64,000 nt of DNA, taken from the NCBI GenBank assembly GCA_963457665.1, contig OY735212.1, forward strand, positions 57,650,038 through 57,714,037, in the 5' to 3' direction. Position numbers and translations under genes: made by a program. Numbering within the stretch: position 1 is the stretch's first letter; each line of letters begins with the position of its first letter. Source of the DNA: Thysanoteuthis rhombus. Its lineage: Eukaryota > Mollusca > Cephalopoda > Oegopsida > Thysanoteuthidae. This document shows, piece after piece, positions 36,590-47,959 of this stretch. A model generated the notes under the pieces. The model was not told the origin of the DNA. It saw only the letters and a program-made list of their open reading frames with translations, and made no database searches.

Positions 36590-36870
36590 TAAAATTCCTG
36601 GATCCACTCCAAAACTTGATCTCTTCTTCCATAACCTATTGCCTAACTTTCAAAAATTTCATAGTAATTCATCAACACTTTGATATTTTGTAGTGTGGAT
36701 GCATAGCAATAATGGCTCAGGGGAGGAAAAATACCTGGAACCACTCAAAAATTTGATCTCTTTTTCCGTGGTCCATTACCCAATCCTTCACAAAATGTCA
36801 TTGAAATCTACTCAGAACTTTTGGAGATATTGAGTGGTGTCGACATTTAGCTACAATGCAGAAGAGGGAA
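36590..36870 (+). repeat. Family F repeat, two tandem units
   Basis: Unit 1 has ggatccactccaaaacttga, tctcttcttccat and aaaaatttcatagtaattc. Unit 2 has ggaaccactcaaaaatttga, tctctttttccg and aaatgtcattgaaatc, followed by agaacttttggagatatt. The period is about 145 bp. Similar to 10080-10300 and, inverted, 56396-56530. Confidence 0.6.
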
Positions 36871-37734
36871 AAAGTTGATCCCCTTCAAAATTCAATCATG
36901 CCTTTCATAAATTCTTTTATCAAGTCTATTCTGTGGATTCCCAGTGAATCAAGATCTCCCACAAAGTTTATAAAATGGATTCACATTCACCAGAATGAAG
37001 TGGATTTATTCAATTATCCTCATTGTTATTTCATTCTGATGCTTTCTCTGTGTAACCCCAATCCAGCTCCTAATTCCAAATTGATATAATTCCAAAAGAG
37101 CTTCAGGAATGGTATTTCAGGAATACAGAGTTATCCTTTAAGTAAATAATCTTTTGGAATGAAAACCAGATTTCATTATTTGATAATCATTCTCCTCTGG
37201 TGAGCATTGAACACATTATTGAATGAATCTGATTTGACACGAGTCATAAATAACTTATAGCAACTTTCTACTCTCTGATATTGAAATTGAACTTATATCC
37301 TTTTTCCTTGAGGAGAATGGATTGTAATAATCAAGAGTTAGGCTTTGGTTCATGCCTCACAGAGATAAGACATCCCATACTAAGTGAGCATATCTCTTTT
37401 TCTTGTCACTTCTCTGTGGAAATCCTATCATTTAAGTTTTTCAAAATGTTTCATATAGTTAGCCATAGATGAACATGTGCTTGATGTGAGGAAGAAATAT
37501 TATGATTAAAATGCAGGTGCATGCATATCTATATATATATAATAAATTTATGGTGTATTTTCCCCAGTAATATAAGTAGAGATACCTAAGGAAGTTTATA
37601 TATGTGGGCATGAATATATTTATTCATATACTTTTGCACACCTCCATATGATTAGCATTATCATGATATATATCTACAACTATATATATTTATATATACA
37701 TGAGGGTAAATCAATATGTTCAATGCCTAACACA

Positions 37735-38352
37735 TAGTTATTAACTGACTAATCTGATATCCAAGAATAGATGGTGAAGACTTGGAAGTTGAGGGATACC
37801 ATTTATCTAGGTCAAATGATGAAGAGAAAGACCACAGAAATGAAATAAGATGGTGCATAATGATTGGCTGAAAAGCATTTGGTGTAAGTAGAGACATACT
37901 GAAGAGCAAACTGCCAATATGTTTGAAATGTAAAGTGTACAATCAATGCATAATACCAGCTATGACATACATGTGTGGAACCTGGAAACTTACAAAACCA
38001 TGCAAAAACAAACTCAGAACAGAGAACAATGGAAAGAGAAATATAAGGAATAACGCTTGGTGATAGAAAAGTTCAGTATGGATATAAAGGGGGGACCAAG
38101 ATGAAGAATATCAAAGTAATTAAGCAACAAAAATGGAGATGGGCAAGGTGCATAGCGAGACAAAGGGACAACAAAAGGAGCAAAAGGCTGACTGATTGGT
38201 GCCCATTGGACAGTAAATAAAGCAGGAAAAAAAACAGACACAAGATGGAGAAATGAGACAAAAGTCTGCCAGTAAGACATGGTAGAGATTAGCGCAATCA
38301 GGCTTGTCATGGAAAGGGCCTTTGTCCACCAGTGGACTTATGCCAGGTTATA
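37735..38352 (+). mobile_element. LINE fragment of a second RTE-like lineage
   Basis: Degenerate coding traces: CKVYNQCIIPAMTYMCGTWK (family pattern VYNQCILPxxTYGxETW), KQQKWRWARCIARQRDN (family pattern KxxKWxWAGHIAR), and a terminal gcctttgtccaccagtggac then aggttataataatgat. The ending differs from the GAT-tailed LINEs elsewhere in the window, so this is a separate subfamily. Many stops. Confidence 0.75.
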
Positions 38353-38359
38353 ATAATGA

Positions 38360-39400
38360 TATATGTACACACACATGCACTCACAGATGAATGATGCTTA
38401 GAAAGCTCATCTCGCTGGATGTTGCAATATCATGGTATCGTGGTGGACAAGACTAAGCTTCTTAAAAAAAAAAATTGTGTATTTGTCCATTGCCATGTAA
38501 GTATGCATACACATTATTACTGAATATGCATACATACATGTTTATATATGTCTATAAGAATAAATATATAAGTAAACATCAGGCTCTTAATAGATAAATA
38601 GATGTGTATTTATGTATACATATACCTACATATTCAATTCTTCCTCTTCTGATGTACATCTTGTTTTTGCTATTTTAAAAATCTTTTTTTGCAAAAGGGA
38701 TTCCAACGGTAGCTGAACTATTCCGTAGAGCAATACAGAAAGTTATTTTTATTCAACAATTCACAAAGTAAAGTTAATGTCTTCTTTGCACTATTGCTCC
38801 TGGCTTGCTACATTCTCCATAATTCTTGTTAACTCTGGGTGCCCAGACTTGTTAACACAGTTACTAGTTCACTTCAACCCTTTTGATTCACTCCTGGTTG
38901 GATATTCAGACTGTGCAGAAAATAAAAGCCCTGGCAGCGATGGGTAGAACATTCATGTGTCTGAAGACATCCCCAATGACTGACTTGTTGGAGATAGATT
39001 TGACTTTGAGCAAAACGTCTAGTTATATCAATAGATGTCACTAGGCGTATGAAACTAGTTCTTCAAAGAGTTTCAGGCAAAATAAAAAGCATAAATATTC
39101 TTTGAAATTTGTCATTTATTTTTTGGTTGTAGTTTATTTTCTATGAATCCCGGACTGAAAAATCATCATATCCAAAGATCAATACATTGGAGCTTCTTTT
39201 CATCAGTGGAGTAGTCATTCTTCAGTATAGCTATTGAATTGGTGCAATACTACTAGCAGCTACTCAGATCAGTCTCTGTTCATAACGTAAGTTGATCGAA
39301 TCGCTTACTTTTCTGATAGCTTGCTATCATTTTTTAAAGCATCTACAATGTTGGTTCGGTGTTGGCTTGGTGGGAAAAGCAGTAGCAAATTAATCAATGT
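38360..39400. other. No feature recognised
   Basis: Contains short TATG-type steps near 38500-38630 but no repeat or exon that I can support. Confidence 0.4.
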
Positions 39401-39405
39401 TTAAG

Positions 39406-40170
39406 TGAGGTTAGATTGCAAATGTTGCCGTTTTAGGGAATCAAACTTGTAATCAGTACAGGCAATAAAAAAATATACAATATCCGATAATTATGATAAC
39501 AATATCTGTACAAGGAGCGTTCAGAAACGTACGAAGAGAGAGTAATCTGTAGGCTGTTGGTTTGGCAGGTGATTTGATGAAGTAAATATTTATATTATGA
39601 ATATTTCTTCGAAGTTGGTGTGAATGCTTGAGAAGTATGGAACAAGATTGCTTTAATAGTTATTTTAGGTAATTCTCTACAAGAAATTTCTGTATAAAGT
39701 TTTAAGTTCATGTTTTCCCAATGAATGATCAGGCCTTTTTATTCTATGGAAGCAACATGGGTCTACAACCAATGCATCCTCCCAATAGTCACCTATGGAG
39801 CTGGAACATCGGGCCTAACCAAGAGACTGACCCCTTCACTGAGATGCATGTAACAGGCAACATGCACATGAAAGAAATCATGCTCAACCTGTCAAAAGAC
39901 TGCGCAATATATCCGGGAGAAAACAGGAGTGCGAGATATCACAGAATTCATGAGAAAACTCAAATGGCAATTTGCTGGTCACATTGTGAGAATGTCAGAT
40001 AACTGCTGGACCCCACAACATGGATCATATACAAAATTTAAGATGGCATGACAAAAATCAAGTTCAGAAAGTATTGACTCAGCAATGCCCATGATAGAGA
40101 GGTCTGACGAATCCTAGGTGAGGAGTATGTCCAACATCTGATGCTAAAAGGCTGCTGATGATGATGATGA
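39406..40170 (+). mobile_element. Chimeric retrocopy: about 350 bp foreign 5' segment fused to LINE 3' end, copy 1
   Basis: 39406-39755 (gattgcaaatgttg to ggcctttttattctatgg) is not LINE sequence. From about 39757 the DNA is LINE: gtctacaaccaatgcatcct, gtcacctatggagctgg, through aaatggcaatttgctggtc to the GAT tail at 40152-40172. The same fusion, including a shared internal rearrangement near 39835-39890, occurs inverted at 52912-53474. Two copies with one identical junction imply that a chimeric unit was duplicated or retrotransposed. Confidence 0.8.
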
Positions 40171-40289
40171 TAATGACAACTTCTGATTTCTCAGAAGAAT
40201 CAATCTCAGAAAATGATATAGAAGCTTCAAGAAAGCACGGATAATAACAGACCATACATATCTCTCCCTCAAATTCAACCTTCAGGTAT

Positions 40290-40379
40290 TGGGAATTGTC
40301 AATCAGAACTGTCAACATGGGTTTTTCAGAGTTCAAGTTGGTTAGGATGGCTGACATTGTATGTATCATGTGTACAGGT
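40290..40379 (-). repeat. Family A fragment, reverse
   Basis: Only one end of the family: gtcaatcagaactgtcaac, gttcaagttggttagg and gtatgtatcatgtgtacag. The rest is absent. Confidence 0.6.
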
Positions 40380-40384
40380 CAAAT

Positions 40385-41580
40385 TATCAAATGGCTAAGA
40401 ATATCAGCCCCAGATAAATTCCCAGAATAGACCTGTGGAGAAAAATTCTAAAAAATAATATTCATATATTAAACGCAAAAAAAAGTTTAGTACACACTTA
40501 GTTTGATTGGTAACAAACACGGAAAAAAGGACAAACGGAAAGGTTGATAATAATAATAAAGTTTAAATTCTTCGAGGAATTACTGGAAAGGCAGGAGTTG
40601 ACTCAAAATAATGAGATGGAGTGAAGAATGTACAGAAGGAATGTCTCTTTTAGAATGTAAGATTGAATTTTGGAATGTCCGTCATTTTCAGTCACCTATA
40701 CTATAGAAACTTGAATGCTCTCCTTGGAATTTCATCCTAACTATGTAGAGAGTGCTTAACTTTGTTTTACTGTGTTTTTAGAGACAGAGAGGGAAAATTT
40801 ATCAGAGAAAAGGAAAAATTAAATTTCTGTCTGTAAAGTGTGTATGTAAAAACTAGGTGTGTGTAAAAACTACCCTAACTAAAAGAGAGAGCGGAAATGT
40901 GAACTTATCTCGAGGCTGTCAGTACAGAGAGAGGAAGAGAAAATTTACAGCCAAAAGCTTAAATACCATAAAGATAACAATCAGTTATCCTATTGGTAGT
41001 TCTATGTGCCATCAAAGAGGAAGAGAAAAAGAATTTACCATCCCTTTAGATTTCTAAGAAATTGCAGGTAGATCTCTGCCAAGGGCAGATAACTTCAAAT
41101 ATCACTAATTCTTGTATTTATTATTTACTGCTAAAAGTGGGAACTCCATTTATATATCTTGTTGAAAATCATAAGGTGCTATCTTTCTATGGCTGTTTTT
41201 CAAAGTGAAAACTGGTTCTTTATAAGAATTTCATCAGGGTTGCTTGTCTCCTATAGAGTGGAAGTTCCTGAGGAGACAATATGAGCAGAGACTGGTAAGA
41301 GCTTTTGGTTTGTGTCCTGTCTGATCAGATGTCAAGAACCTCAGAAGTGTTTGGGAAAACAGGAAAGATGTTTGTTTGGCCTTGACTGAATGAGTGGCTC
41401 AAGTGAATATATTTCTTCTGAACAAGGACATGACTATACCTCTCATCTAAACAAGTATCAAGAGGGGAAACCAACAATAAAAGTGAAAAAGAAAGGGAAT
41501 AATTCTAAAGAGATGCAATGCTTTGTGTTGTAAGAAGAAAATAATGAAGAGGGTTGGTAGTTTTATCAAAAAGTGGGATG
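40385..41580. other. No feature recognised
   Basis: AG-rich tracts near 40780-40960 (gagagag-type) give an open frame at 40857-41057 without motifs. No repeat match. Confidence 0.4.
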
Positions 41581-41589
41581 AATATACAC

Positions 41590-41762
41590 AGAGAACAGGA
41601 AACAAGTGGAACAACCTGAAAATGTACCAACAAAGTGCCAGGCTGGATATATGAAAATACAGTTTTGATGTCCGCATAGTATGGGTATGGAATAGTCTAC
41701 CTAATGAAGTAGTGTGTTCCAAAAATGTGAATTCTTTCAAGAACAGACTTGGTAAAAATAAG
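41590..41762 (+). mobile_element. CR1/L2-like LINE ORF2 C-terminal relic
   Basis: In one frame, YSFDVRIVWVWNSLPNEVVC then SKNVNSFKNRLGKNKDR and a stop at about 41771. This matches the classic C-terminal pattern FFSxRVVxxWNSLPxxVVxAxSVxxFKxRLD of CR1, L2 and jockey-type LINEs, not that of RTE. Upstream boundary uncertain. Confidence 0.7.
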
Positions 41763-42049
41763 GACAGATAGGAGATTTTATATAACTACAAGTCCACAAG
41801 AAACATTTAGAAGTCATATGAAAATCTAAAATTATTACAGGAGTCTGGAGAAGAGGATTTAATATAAAACCTGTCCCAGAAAATATCGCTAGACTAATTA
41901 GATAAAACATTGTCAATGATGATAAATTTTCAGACAAATATTCATTTCATCTTAATTTGTCCACTTTTTATTGCAACTTCTTTCATCTTAATTTCAGTTG
42001 CTTTTAATTGCAACTTCTTTGATTGTCAATCTATGTCCATCAGCAAGTA

Positions 42050-42185
42050 GCATGAATTGAAAATAAAGGATAAGTCTCTAGTGAGACTCAAACCTTTTTT
42101 CCTCAGTAAGACTATCTTAGCTCAGCGGCTACCATAGTGATTGGGCCAAGAAGGCTACTGGATATAAAAGCTCGATTCTAATGGC
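42050..42185 (-). repeat. Possible tRNA-derived SINE fragment
   Basis: On the minus strand, tggtagccgctgagctaag (box A-like) is followed by ggtttgagtctcacta (box B-like) at about 45 nt, as in a tRNA. It is degenerate; no tail or TSD was identified. Not a functional tRNA gene: the stems do not form over the full length. Confidence 0.4.
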
Positions 42186-42269
42186 ACAGTTTTAATTCTT
42201 CATTTTCCCTGAACTCCTGATTTGCTGTCGTCTTAAATGTTTAGATGCACTAGTAATATCAGCAACAAT

Positions 42270-42704
42270 ATTATTGGAAACCGTCAACCAAAACCGTAAA
42301 TAGAGGTTTCTATGGTTTTTAAGTTAGTCTGGTTGGTTTGCTGGCTCTGTATATACGTTCAGACTGCACCAGTGAACCTGAAAATCTAAACATTGTTTCT
42401 TTGTTTTGTCTGTGAATAGTTTTTCTGAAAATTCCTCCTCCCAAATTGGTTTTTAGTGGGAGGGAGTTTCAATTTGCACTGTTTATGCTAAATCAGTCCC
42501 TTAGTTTGTGTCCAGCAATGTTTGTGTTTGTTTTCTGAAAATTCAGATTTTTTTGGTGATCCTACCCAACAAAAGCAGAAGTAACTTGTTCATTGATCAT
42601 CCCTTTTTCAAAAATTTTCTGTTGATCACCCCCAACATAGTGTGCTACCAAAACATGTTGGTCATGGAACGGTTTCTATTGAGTGACCAACCAAACCTGT
42701 CTTG
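42270..42704 (-). repeat. Family A repeat, reverse, full length
   Basis: From aaccgtcaaccaaaaccg and gaggtttctatggtttt, through agactgcaccagtg, ttagtttgtgtccagcaatg and gttgatcacccccaacat, to gagtgaccaaccaaacctg. It has one of the most complete middles in the family. Confidence 0.88.
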
Positions 42705-42709
42705 AATTT

Positions 42710-43395
42710 ATAATTCATTCTTAGATGAAGTGTTATCGATTGTTATTAATTTTCACTTGGCTTTTCATTCATCTTAATTTCAGTTGCTTTTCATCAAAAC
42801 TCCTCTGATCATCATTTGATGGCTATCAAAAATAAGCCTCTGAATATTATGCTGGAGTAGTCACTACTACAATTCCTTTATTACAAATGCCCTATTTTTT
42901 TGCATTTTAGTAAGCTGTTTTTTGGGGGGGTGGGGTTCCTACAAACAAAGAGAATAAAACATTAAAAATTGCTTCATTTTATAAATATAAAAATAACTCT
43001 GAAATTTTTTCCCAACAAAAATGAATTCCTCATAGGCAATTTGAGTGCAGGACACGCAAAGACATTGATGGAATATTTTAGGCCATTTGTTTAGGTATAG
43101 TTTTTTTGAAAAGGAATTTCTTTTTGTTTGCTGAACATTTAATATTTATGAAAGAAGAAAAACACTAACTTTTGTTTTCCTTGTCAGAAAAAGCATTGTA
43201 AAAAACAAAGTACACCTCGTCTTGTCCGTCCTCTCCTTTGTTTAATCTTATCTCAATATTTAAATCCCTTATCATTTTTTTCATAGTCTTCCCTCTTCAA
43301 AGGCAAAAAAGGTACTCTATATTTGGTAAGAGCTATCATTGTTATTACAGTTTCAGAGTATTGTATTATAGTTCAGTACTATAGATAACTAATAC
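42710..43395. other. No feature recognised
   Basis: The phrase tttcatcttaatttcagttg occurs twice nearby (about 41982 and 42767), a small local duplication. Otherwise nothing. Confidence 0.4.
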
Positions 43396-43399
43396 TCTT

Positions 43400-43555
43400 T
43401 TGTTGGTAAATGATCACTAAAAAAGTCAAAACTTTCAAGCATGACACGAATGAAGGGATCAATATAATGCAAACTTACATTGCATTTGACCCCCCCCCCA
43501 ACCTATTAAGACAAGGAAGTTTGTTTTCTTTTAAATCGTTTTTTCCTTATTTCTT
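43400..43555 (+). repeat. Family A fragment, forward
   Basis: Contains ttgttggtaaatgatcacta, aaaagtc, gggatcaatataatgc, aaacttacattgcatttgac and a C run. Both ends of the family are missing. Confidence 0.7.
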
Positions 43556-43737
43556 ATGTAATAACCTTAATGCACGGTGAATAGTGATGACACTTTTGGG
43601 GCTTGTCACCTTTAAATCCATTGCACATCGCAAAAAAAAAATAATTGTGACATCTTGAGCTCGATGCAAGGATTGCTGTTTCTAGAACCAGCCTAAGGGC
43701 ATTGCTTTCACTATTTTCCTTACAAACTTTCCACAAT

Positions 43738-44085
43738 GAATCACCATAGCTTGAACATATACTAGAACTACTTATCTAAAATTACTTGAAAAAAAAAGAA
43801 TTTCTATCTAGAATTATCTAAAAAAAAGAATTACAACCATAATATTAGGGCATTGCTTGTCCAAAATGACTAGAGAGACCCCCGAAAAGCACTCATTTTA
43901 AAAACCTAAAAATTTACTTTTAGATGGTGCTTAGTTGGGAAGTCATACAGATTTTCAAGGTTGTAGTGCCAAAAATGTGACTAGGAGCACCAAGAGACGC
44001 ATAGTAATGAGAAAAGAATTTGAAGCCCACTTGGCTGGTAGGTCAGACAGGCATTTGTGGGGCTACGGTGGTTCAATAAAAGATT
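43738..44085 (+). repeat. Family B repeat, most complete copy
   Basis: Starts gaatcaccatagcttg and ends ggggctacggtggttc, whose reverse complement is gaaccaccgtagcccc; together they form an imperfect TIR of about 15 bp. The interior has ttatctagaattatct, agggcattgcttgtcc and cacttggctggtaggtc. 348 bp, non-coding. Confidence 0.75.
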
Positions 44086-44316
44086 TTTTTTTACCATTCC
44101 TCATAAATTAACATAACGTGTTTTGATAGTAATCTCAGACATTAGCTGACCCGCCTCTGATCCTCCCCTTTCAGTGAATCAGGAGGAACTGTTTGGAAGA
44201 CAGATCCTTGCTCAGAAGTCAATTGTATTTCGTGATTCACATATGAGAGTGATGGTTGAAGTTAATGAATATTTGTGGCAATAGGATTAATATATAAAAC
44301 TTGTATAAATGCAGTG

Positions 44317-44318
<2 letters not shown>

Positions 44319-44377
<59 letters not shown>
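44319..44377. repeat. (TG)n microsatellite
   Basis: A pure TG tract of about 29 units. Confidence 0.97.
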
Positions 44378-44504
44378 ATGATGAAAAAAAGAGAAAACTA
44401 AGGTTCCAAAAGAGAAAGATAATGTTATATTGAGTTTTGGCCTTAGATTAGCTCAGTATTAGTGCAGATACATACGCAAAGAAGATACTGAATTTCTCCA
44501 AAAT

Positions 44505-44925
44505 TATATCACATGACCAGCATCTTTTGACAGTTTGCCATGTTGGAGGTGATCAATTAAAAGAATTAGGAGAAGGAGTGATCAATGAATAAGTTACTTT
44601 TCTCATCTTTGGTTAGGTCAGTGAACACTAAAATTCTAATTTTAATTCTAATTCTAATAGGATCAAAGTCCTAATTTTTAAAAAAATAAGACACAAACTA
44701 AGGAATCAATTTAGTATAAACTTACTTTACAAACTGAACTTCCCACTAAAAACCTATGGGGGTGGGGTATAAAAAAAATATGGAACCATTTTTCACAGGA
44801 TATGATAAGGAGTACATGTACATTATCAGCTTCTCTAGCTCCATTGGTGTGGCCTCTAGACCAACTAAAAAACAGAAGAAACCTTTGTGGATGGTTTTGG
44901 TTGGCAATTATCTAATTATCTGACA
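44505..44925 (+). repeat. Family A repeat, forward
   Basis: Begins in atcacatgaccagcatc, so the first about 30 bp are missing. It continues with gatcaattaaaagaattagg, gaatcaatttagtataaact and agctccattggtgtggcc, and ends aacagaagaaacctttg plus tggttttggttgg. It contains a small extra run of attctaa repeats near 44635-44660. Confidence 0.85.
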
Positions 44926-45109
44926 GACGTCTGAAAAGTCATAAAATTCACAGCTCACAGTAAAAATAGTCGTTATGAATTTGCCATTTGCGTACATCAT
45001 GTATAGTAATCAAAAGTGAGTCATACAGTTATACCTCTCTATTTACCCAACGTCATCAGAACAATTTATTGATTGTACAAGCAAGTTATTTCAGTTTTTT
45101 AAGATGTTT

Positions 45110-45265
45110 TTGGATTAAAAATGAGAAACCCTTTTTTACCTAAAGATTGAATGTAAATTTTCAGCTTCTCTTGTGCCATCGGTGCAGCCTGTACGCATGT
45201 TACATAGGTTTCTTCAGTTTTTAAGTTGATCTGGCTATGTTGATAGTTTTAGTTGACTGTTTCTT
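45110..45265 (+). repeat. Family A 3' portion with a 39-bp internal inversion
   Basis: Forward sequence up to gtgcagcctgtacgcatgtt. Then 45202-45240 reads in reverse (aggtttcttcagttttt to ctggctatgt), then forward sequence resumes with tgatagttttagttgac. The inverted block is bounded by acatag and ctatgt. The flank tatctgacaggcatctgaaa matches the flank of the neighbouring copy at 44917, so this copy and its flank are a local duplicate. Confidence 0.75.
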
Positions 45266-45716
45266 ACTATCTGACAGGCATCTGAAAAGTCAGCGAATTC
45301 CCTGCATATGATGGAAAATTGTAATTATAAATTCATCCATATTCCAACATTCTCACGCAAGGAAATCCATCCTTCATTTTGGTCCTCGGAAATGTCAGAA
45401 TATGAAAATACGGAACGAGACCTCAAAGACAATAACAGATGCCAAGCCCTTAAAAGGTCAGCCAGGGTCAAGAGCCTCGGGCTGTGCTGAGATCTTAACA
45501 TGGGAATTTGTTTATTTCTGCCCAGCAATAATTAAACACAGGGTAAAAAAAAAACAGATGACTTTCAATTAATTAATTCTGCGTCCCTTCCCCATCATCA
45601 TTCTGCTTTGTTACAGTGCTTCCTGAGCCCAAAGTATTCACTTTCCATTAATTCTAAGCACAGAACTTGATTTGGCTCAAAAAGAAGAAAAATCTTTTGT
45701 AAACACTTCATTCAAA

Positions 45717-45935
45717 GAGTTTTTTGGATGATCGAACACTATCTTGTTTATTAACATAACATTTTGACATCACCTGAATCAAACGTGGTAGTGTGGCTAC
45801 CATCAGAATATTCTGTTCACCACCATCACATTCGGATAAGTACACTTGAAGAAGGCCGCAGAATTGATCAGCCAAAACATCATGTTTTAGTACAAACAAA
45901 AAGACAAAATTCAATTGTCTAGAACACTTTTTGAA
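45717..45935 (+). repeat. Family G element
   Basis: Shares its layout with 61956-62162: a ggatgatcgaac start, a central tgaagaaggccgcagaattg and gccaaaacatcat, and an aattcaattgtct end. The ends are weak inverted repeats here but strong in the other copy. The open frame on the minus strand is a chance reading. Confidence 0.55.
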
Positions 45936-45978
45936 TGTTAATGATCCTTCTCCAAACTGAAGACTATATCAAAATAGC

Positions 45979-46360
45979 TGGCTGGCCATGAATATATCAT
46001 GCATACAGGCCGTACAAACAGAGCCAAAAGACTGTAAATTTCAAAATTTACATTTGATAATGTCAGCAAAAATTGTTTGTTTTTTTTATTTTTGAAAAAT
46101 TCCCCTCCTAAATAGGTTTTTATTTGGGGTGAGGTCAGTCTGCAATGTATGTTTATGATAAATCGGTCTCTAGTTTGCATCCGCTTGTTTTTTTGAAAAT
46201 TTAAATTAAGTGATTACCGCCCAACAAAAGGTGAGAGAAGTAACTTATTTGTCATTCATTCCTTTTTCTAATCTTTTAATTGATAACCCCAAACTCAGCA
46301 GACTTCCAAAAGATATCAGTCACGTGATGGTTTCTACTGAGTGATAAATCAGACCTGTAT
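45979..46360 (-). repeat. Family A repeat, reverse
   Basis: Starts at ctggctggccatgaatat, includes catgcatacaggccgtaca, attcccctcctaaatagg, gcccaacaaaaggtgagag and gtcacgtgatggtttctac, and ends gataaatcagacctgta. The first about 50 bp of this end are missing. Confidence 0.85.
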
Positions 46361-46567
46361 ATTTTTTAGGGTTTCCTTCGTCACTGTATATGTAATCATT
46401 TGATGGAATCTGAGATTTGACATATTTTATTAATAAATCTGACACAATATTTATTCACATAAAAAAATGTGTTGTAAATATTGAATGTAATAACTATAGG
46501 CAGCAAATCAAGTAATAAAATTAGCCATACTATTTTGAAATAATCAATAAAAACAAGAATTAACATA

Positions 46568-46790
46568 TATGAATCACCATGGCCAGAACTAATTATCTAG
46601 AATTATCTAAAAAAAAAATAGCAGCACAAGATTGGGCATTGTTGGTCCAAAATGACTATAAGCACTTTTTGAAGAAAAAAGATACACAGAGATAGTCATA
46701 CAAGTAAAAAGAGAAGAATTTGTAACCCACTTGGCTGGTTAGTTGGGAAGGCCATTTGTGGGGCTAAAGTGATTTGATTATGTAACCAAG
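46568..46790 (+). repeat. Family B repeat, shortened
   Basis: Starts gaatcaccatggccag; interior ttatctagaattatct and gattgggcattgttggtcc; end cccacttggctggttag then ggggctaaagtgattt. About 120 bp shorter than the copy at 43738, missing the middle. Confidence 0.7.
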
Positions 46791-46794
46791 TCTT

Positions 46795-47940
46795 AACAAA
46801 AAGGCATTAAATTTATATAGAAAGATAAAGATAGTTACGATTCATCAAGTCGTACTGTATTGTAAAAAATAAAACCCTCTGTTTGAGTATTACTATTTTC
46901 ATTAACCTGTTTCTTTCAATATAGGATTTTTCTACTTGGCTCAACTTTGAACTACTTTTTCATTTCAATCATTGTCATCTTCATTGATTTAGGTATGAAG
47001 GTACTCTCACTATGCACAGATCAGGGTTTATTCTTTTAACAATGAAGCTTAACTTCAAATATAAGAAAAATGCATTGATTGTAAAATTTGTAAAAGTATT
47101 ATTCATTTATGATTAGATTTAATATTTACAATATGTATTATGGATAAGATTCATAAAGTAAAAAAATATTTTATTTAAGATCGTATGTGTATGGTTTGGC
47201 CCGTGAATCAACCGATCAGCATGTTAACTTTAAAAAAAATTGCTCTTCCTAGACAAACGTAGATATTTTTTTTTTACTTTTTACTATGATATAAAATTCA
47301 TTTAATCAGAGAGCCCCAAAAGAGATCTATTTTTAATTTAAGATACTACTTGAGCAGACTCATGAAGACAGAAAAATAGAAAGAAAGAAAATTGATGAAG
47401 AAATCAGAGAAGAAAGAGAAGAGAAGGAATTGAGAGAGAACAGATGGCAGAAGATGAGCGTTTATTTTGAAGTGTCATTTAGATATATGTTCTCTCAAAT
47501 AATTCTCGTCCGAATCAGACCCAAAGTGCAAAGGTCAGCTTAATCTCTGCTGCAATATTCTTTGTTCCGTCTGAAATGTAATTTTGTGCCGCAGACATCA
47601 ATTATTAAAAAAAAAAGAAAATGAAAGAGACAGGGTTTTGGTACTGTTGCCAAATATTGCATTATGTGTAAAAGTTGTCCAGAGTTTTAAAAATAGGGAA
47701 AATAAGTCTGATGGACAATAAATGACAAAAGCAAATCATAATACAATGAAAAACTACCAAGATTTCAATGTCTGTCAGGAACCAGATCATGATTAACTCT
47801 TAAAAATCAATTGATCTTAGACTGTCTGATGTCAGCATTGAATTGACGTGAAATTCCACTAACAAGAGACAAATTCTCTAAATCCTCATTTGATGGCCTC
47901 TTTCTGCTCTACTACCCTCTGAAAATTCTATAAATTGTAA
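46795..47940. other. No supported feature; purine-rich open stretch at 47349-47520
   Basis: From 47349 a plus-strand frame reads ILLEQTHEDRKIERKKIDEE and then IREEREEKELRENRWQKM, glutamate- and lysine-rich. It follows a weak acceptor-like aatttaag, but has no good donor. It may be a chance translation of a GA-rich tract. The rest shows nothing. Confidence 0.3.
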
Positions 47941-47959
47941 AATTTTAGCAAACAGTACA

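Noticed and set aside
42050..42185. A genuine tRNA gene
   Set aside because: Box-like motifs are present, but the acceptor and anticodon stems do not pair properly and the interval is irregular; a SINE fragment is more likely.
45308..45490. Small plus-strand gene with balanced composition
   Set aside because: The open frame starts next to a family A copy, has competing frames on the other strand and shows no recognisable motif or splice context.
47349..47520. Coiled-coil exon rich in E, K and R
   Set aside because: GA-rich tract, weak acceptor, no plausible donor, no homology recognised.
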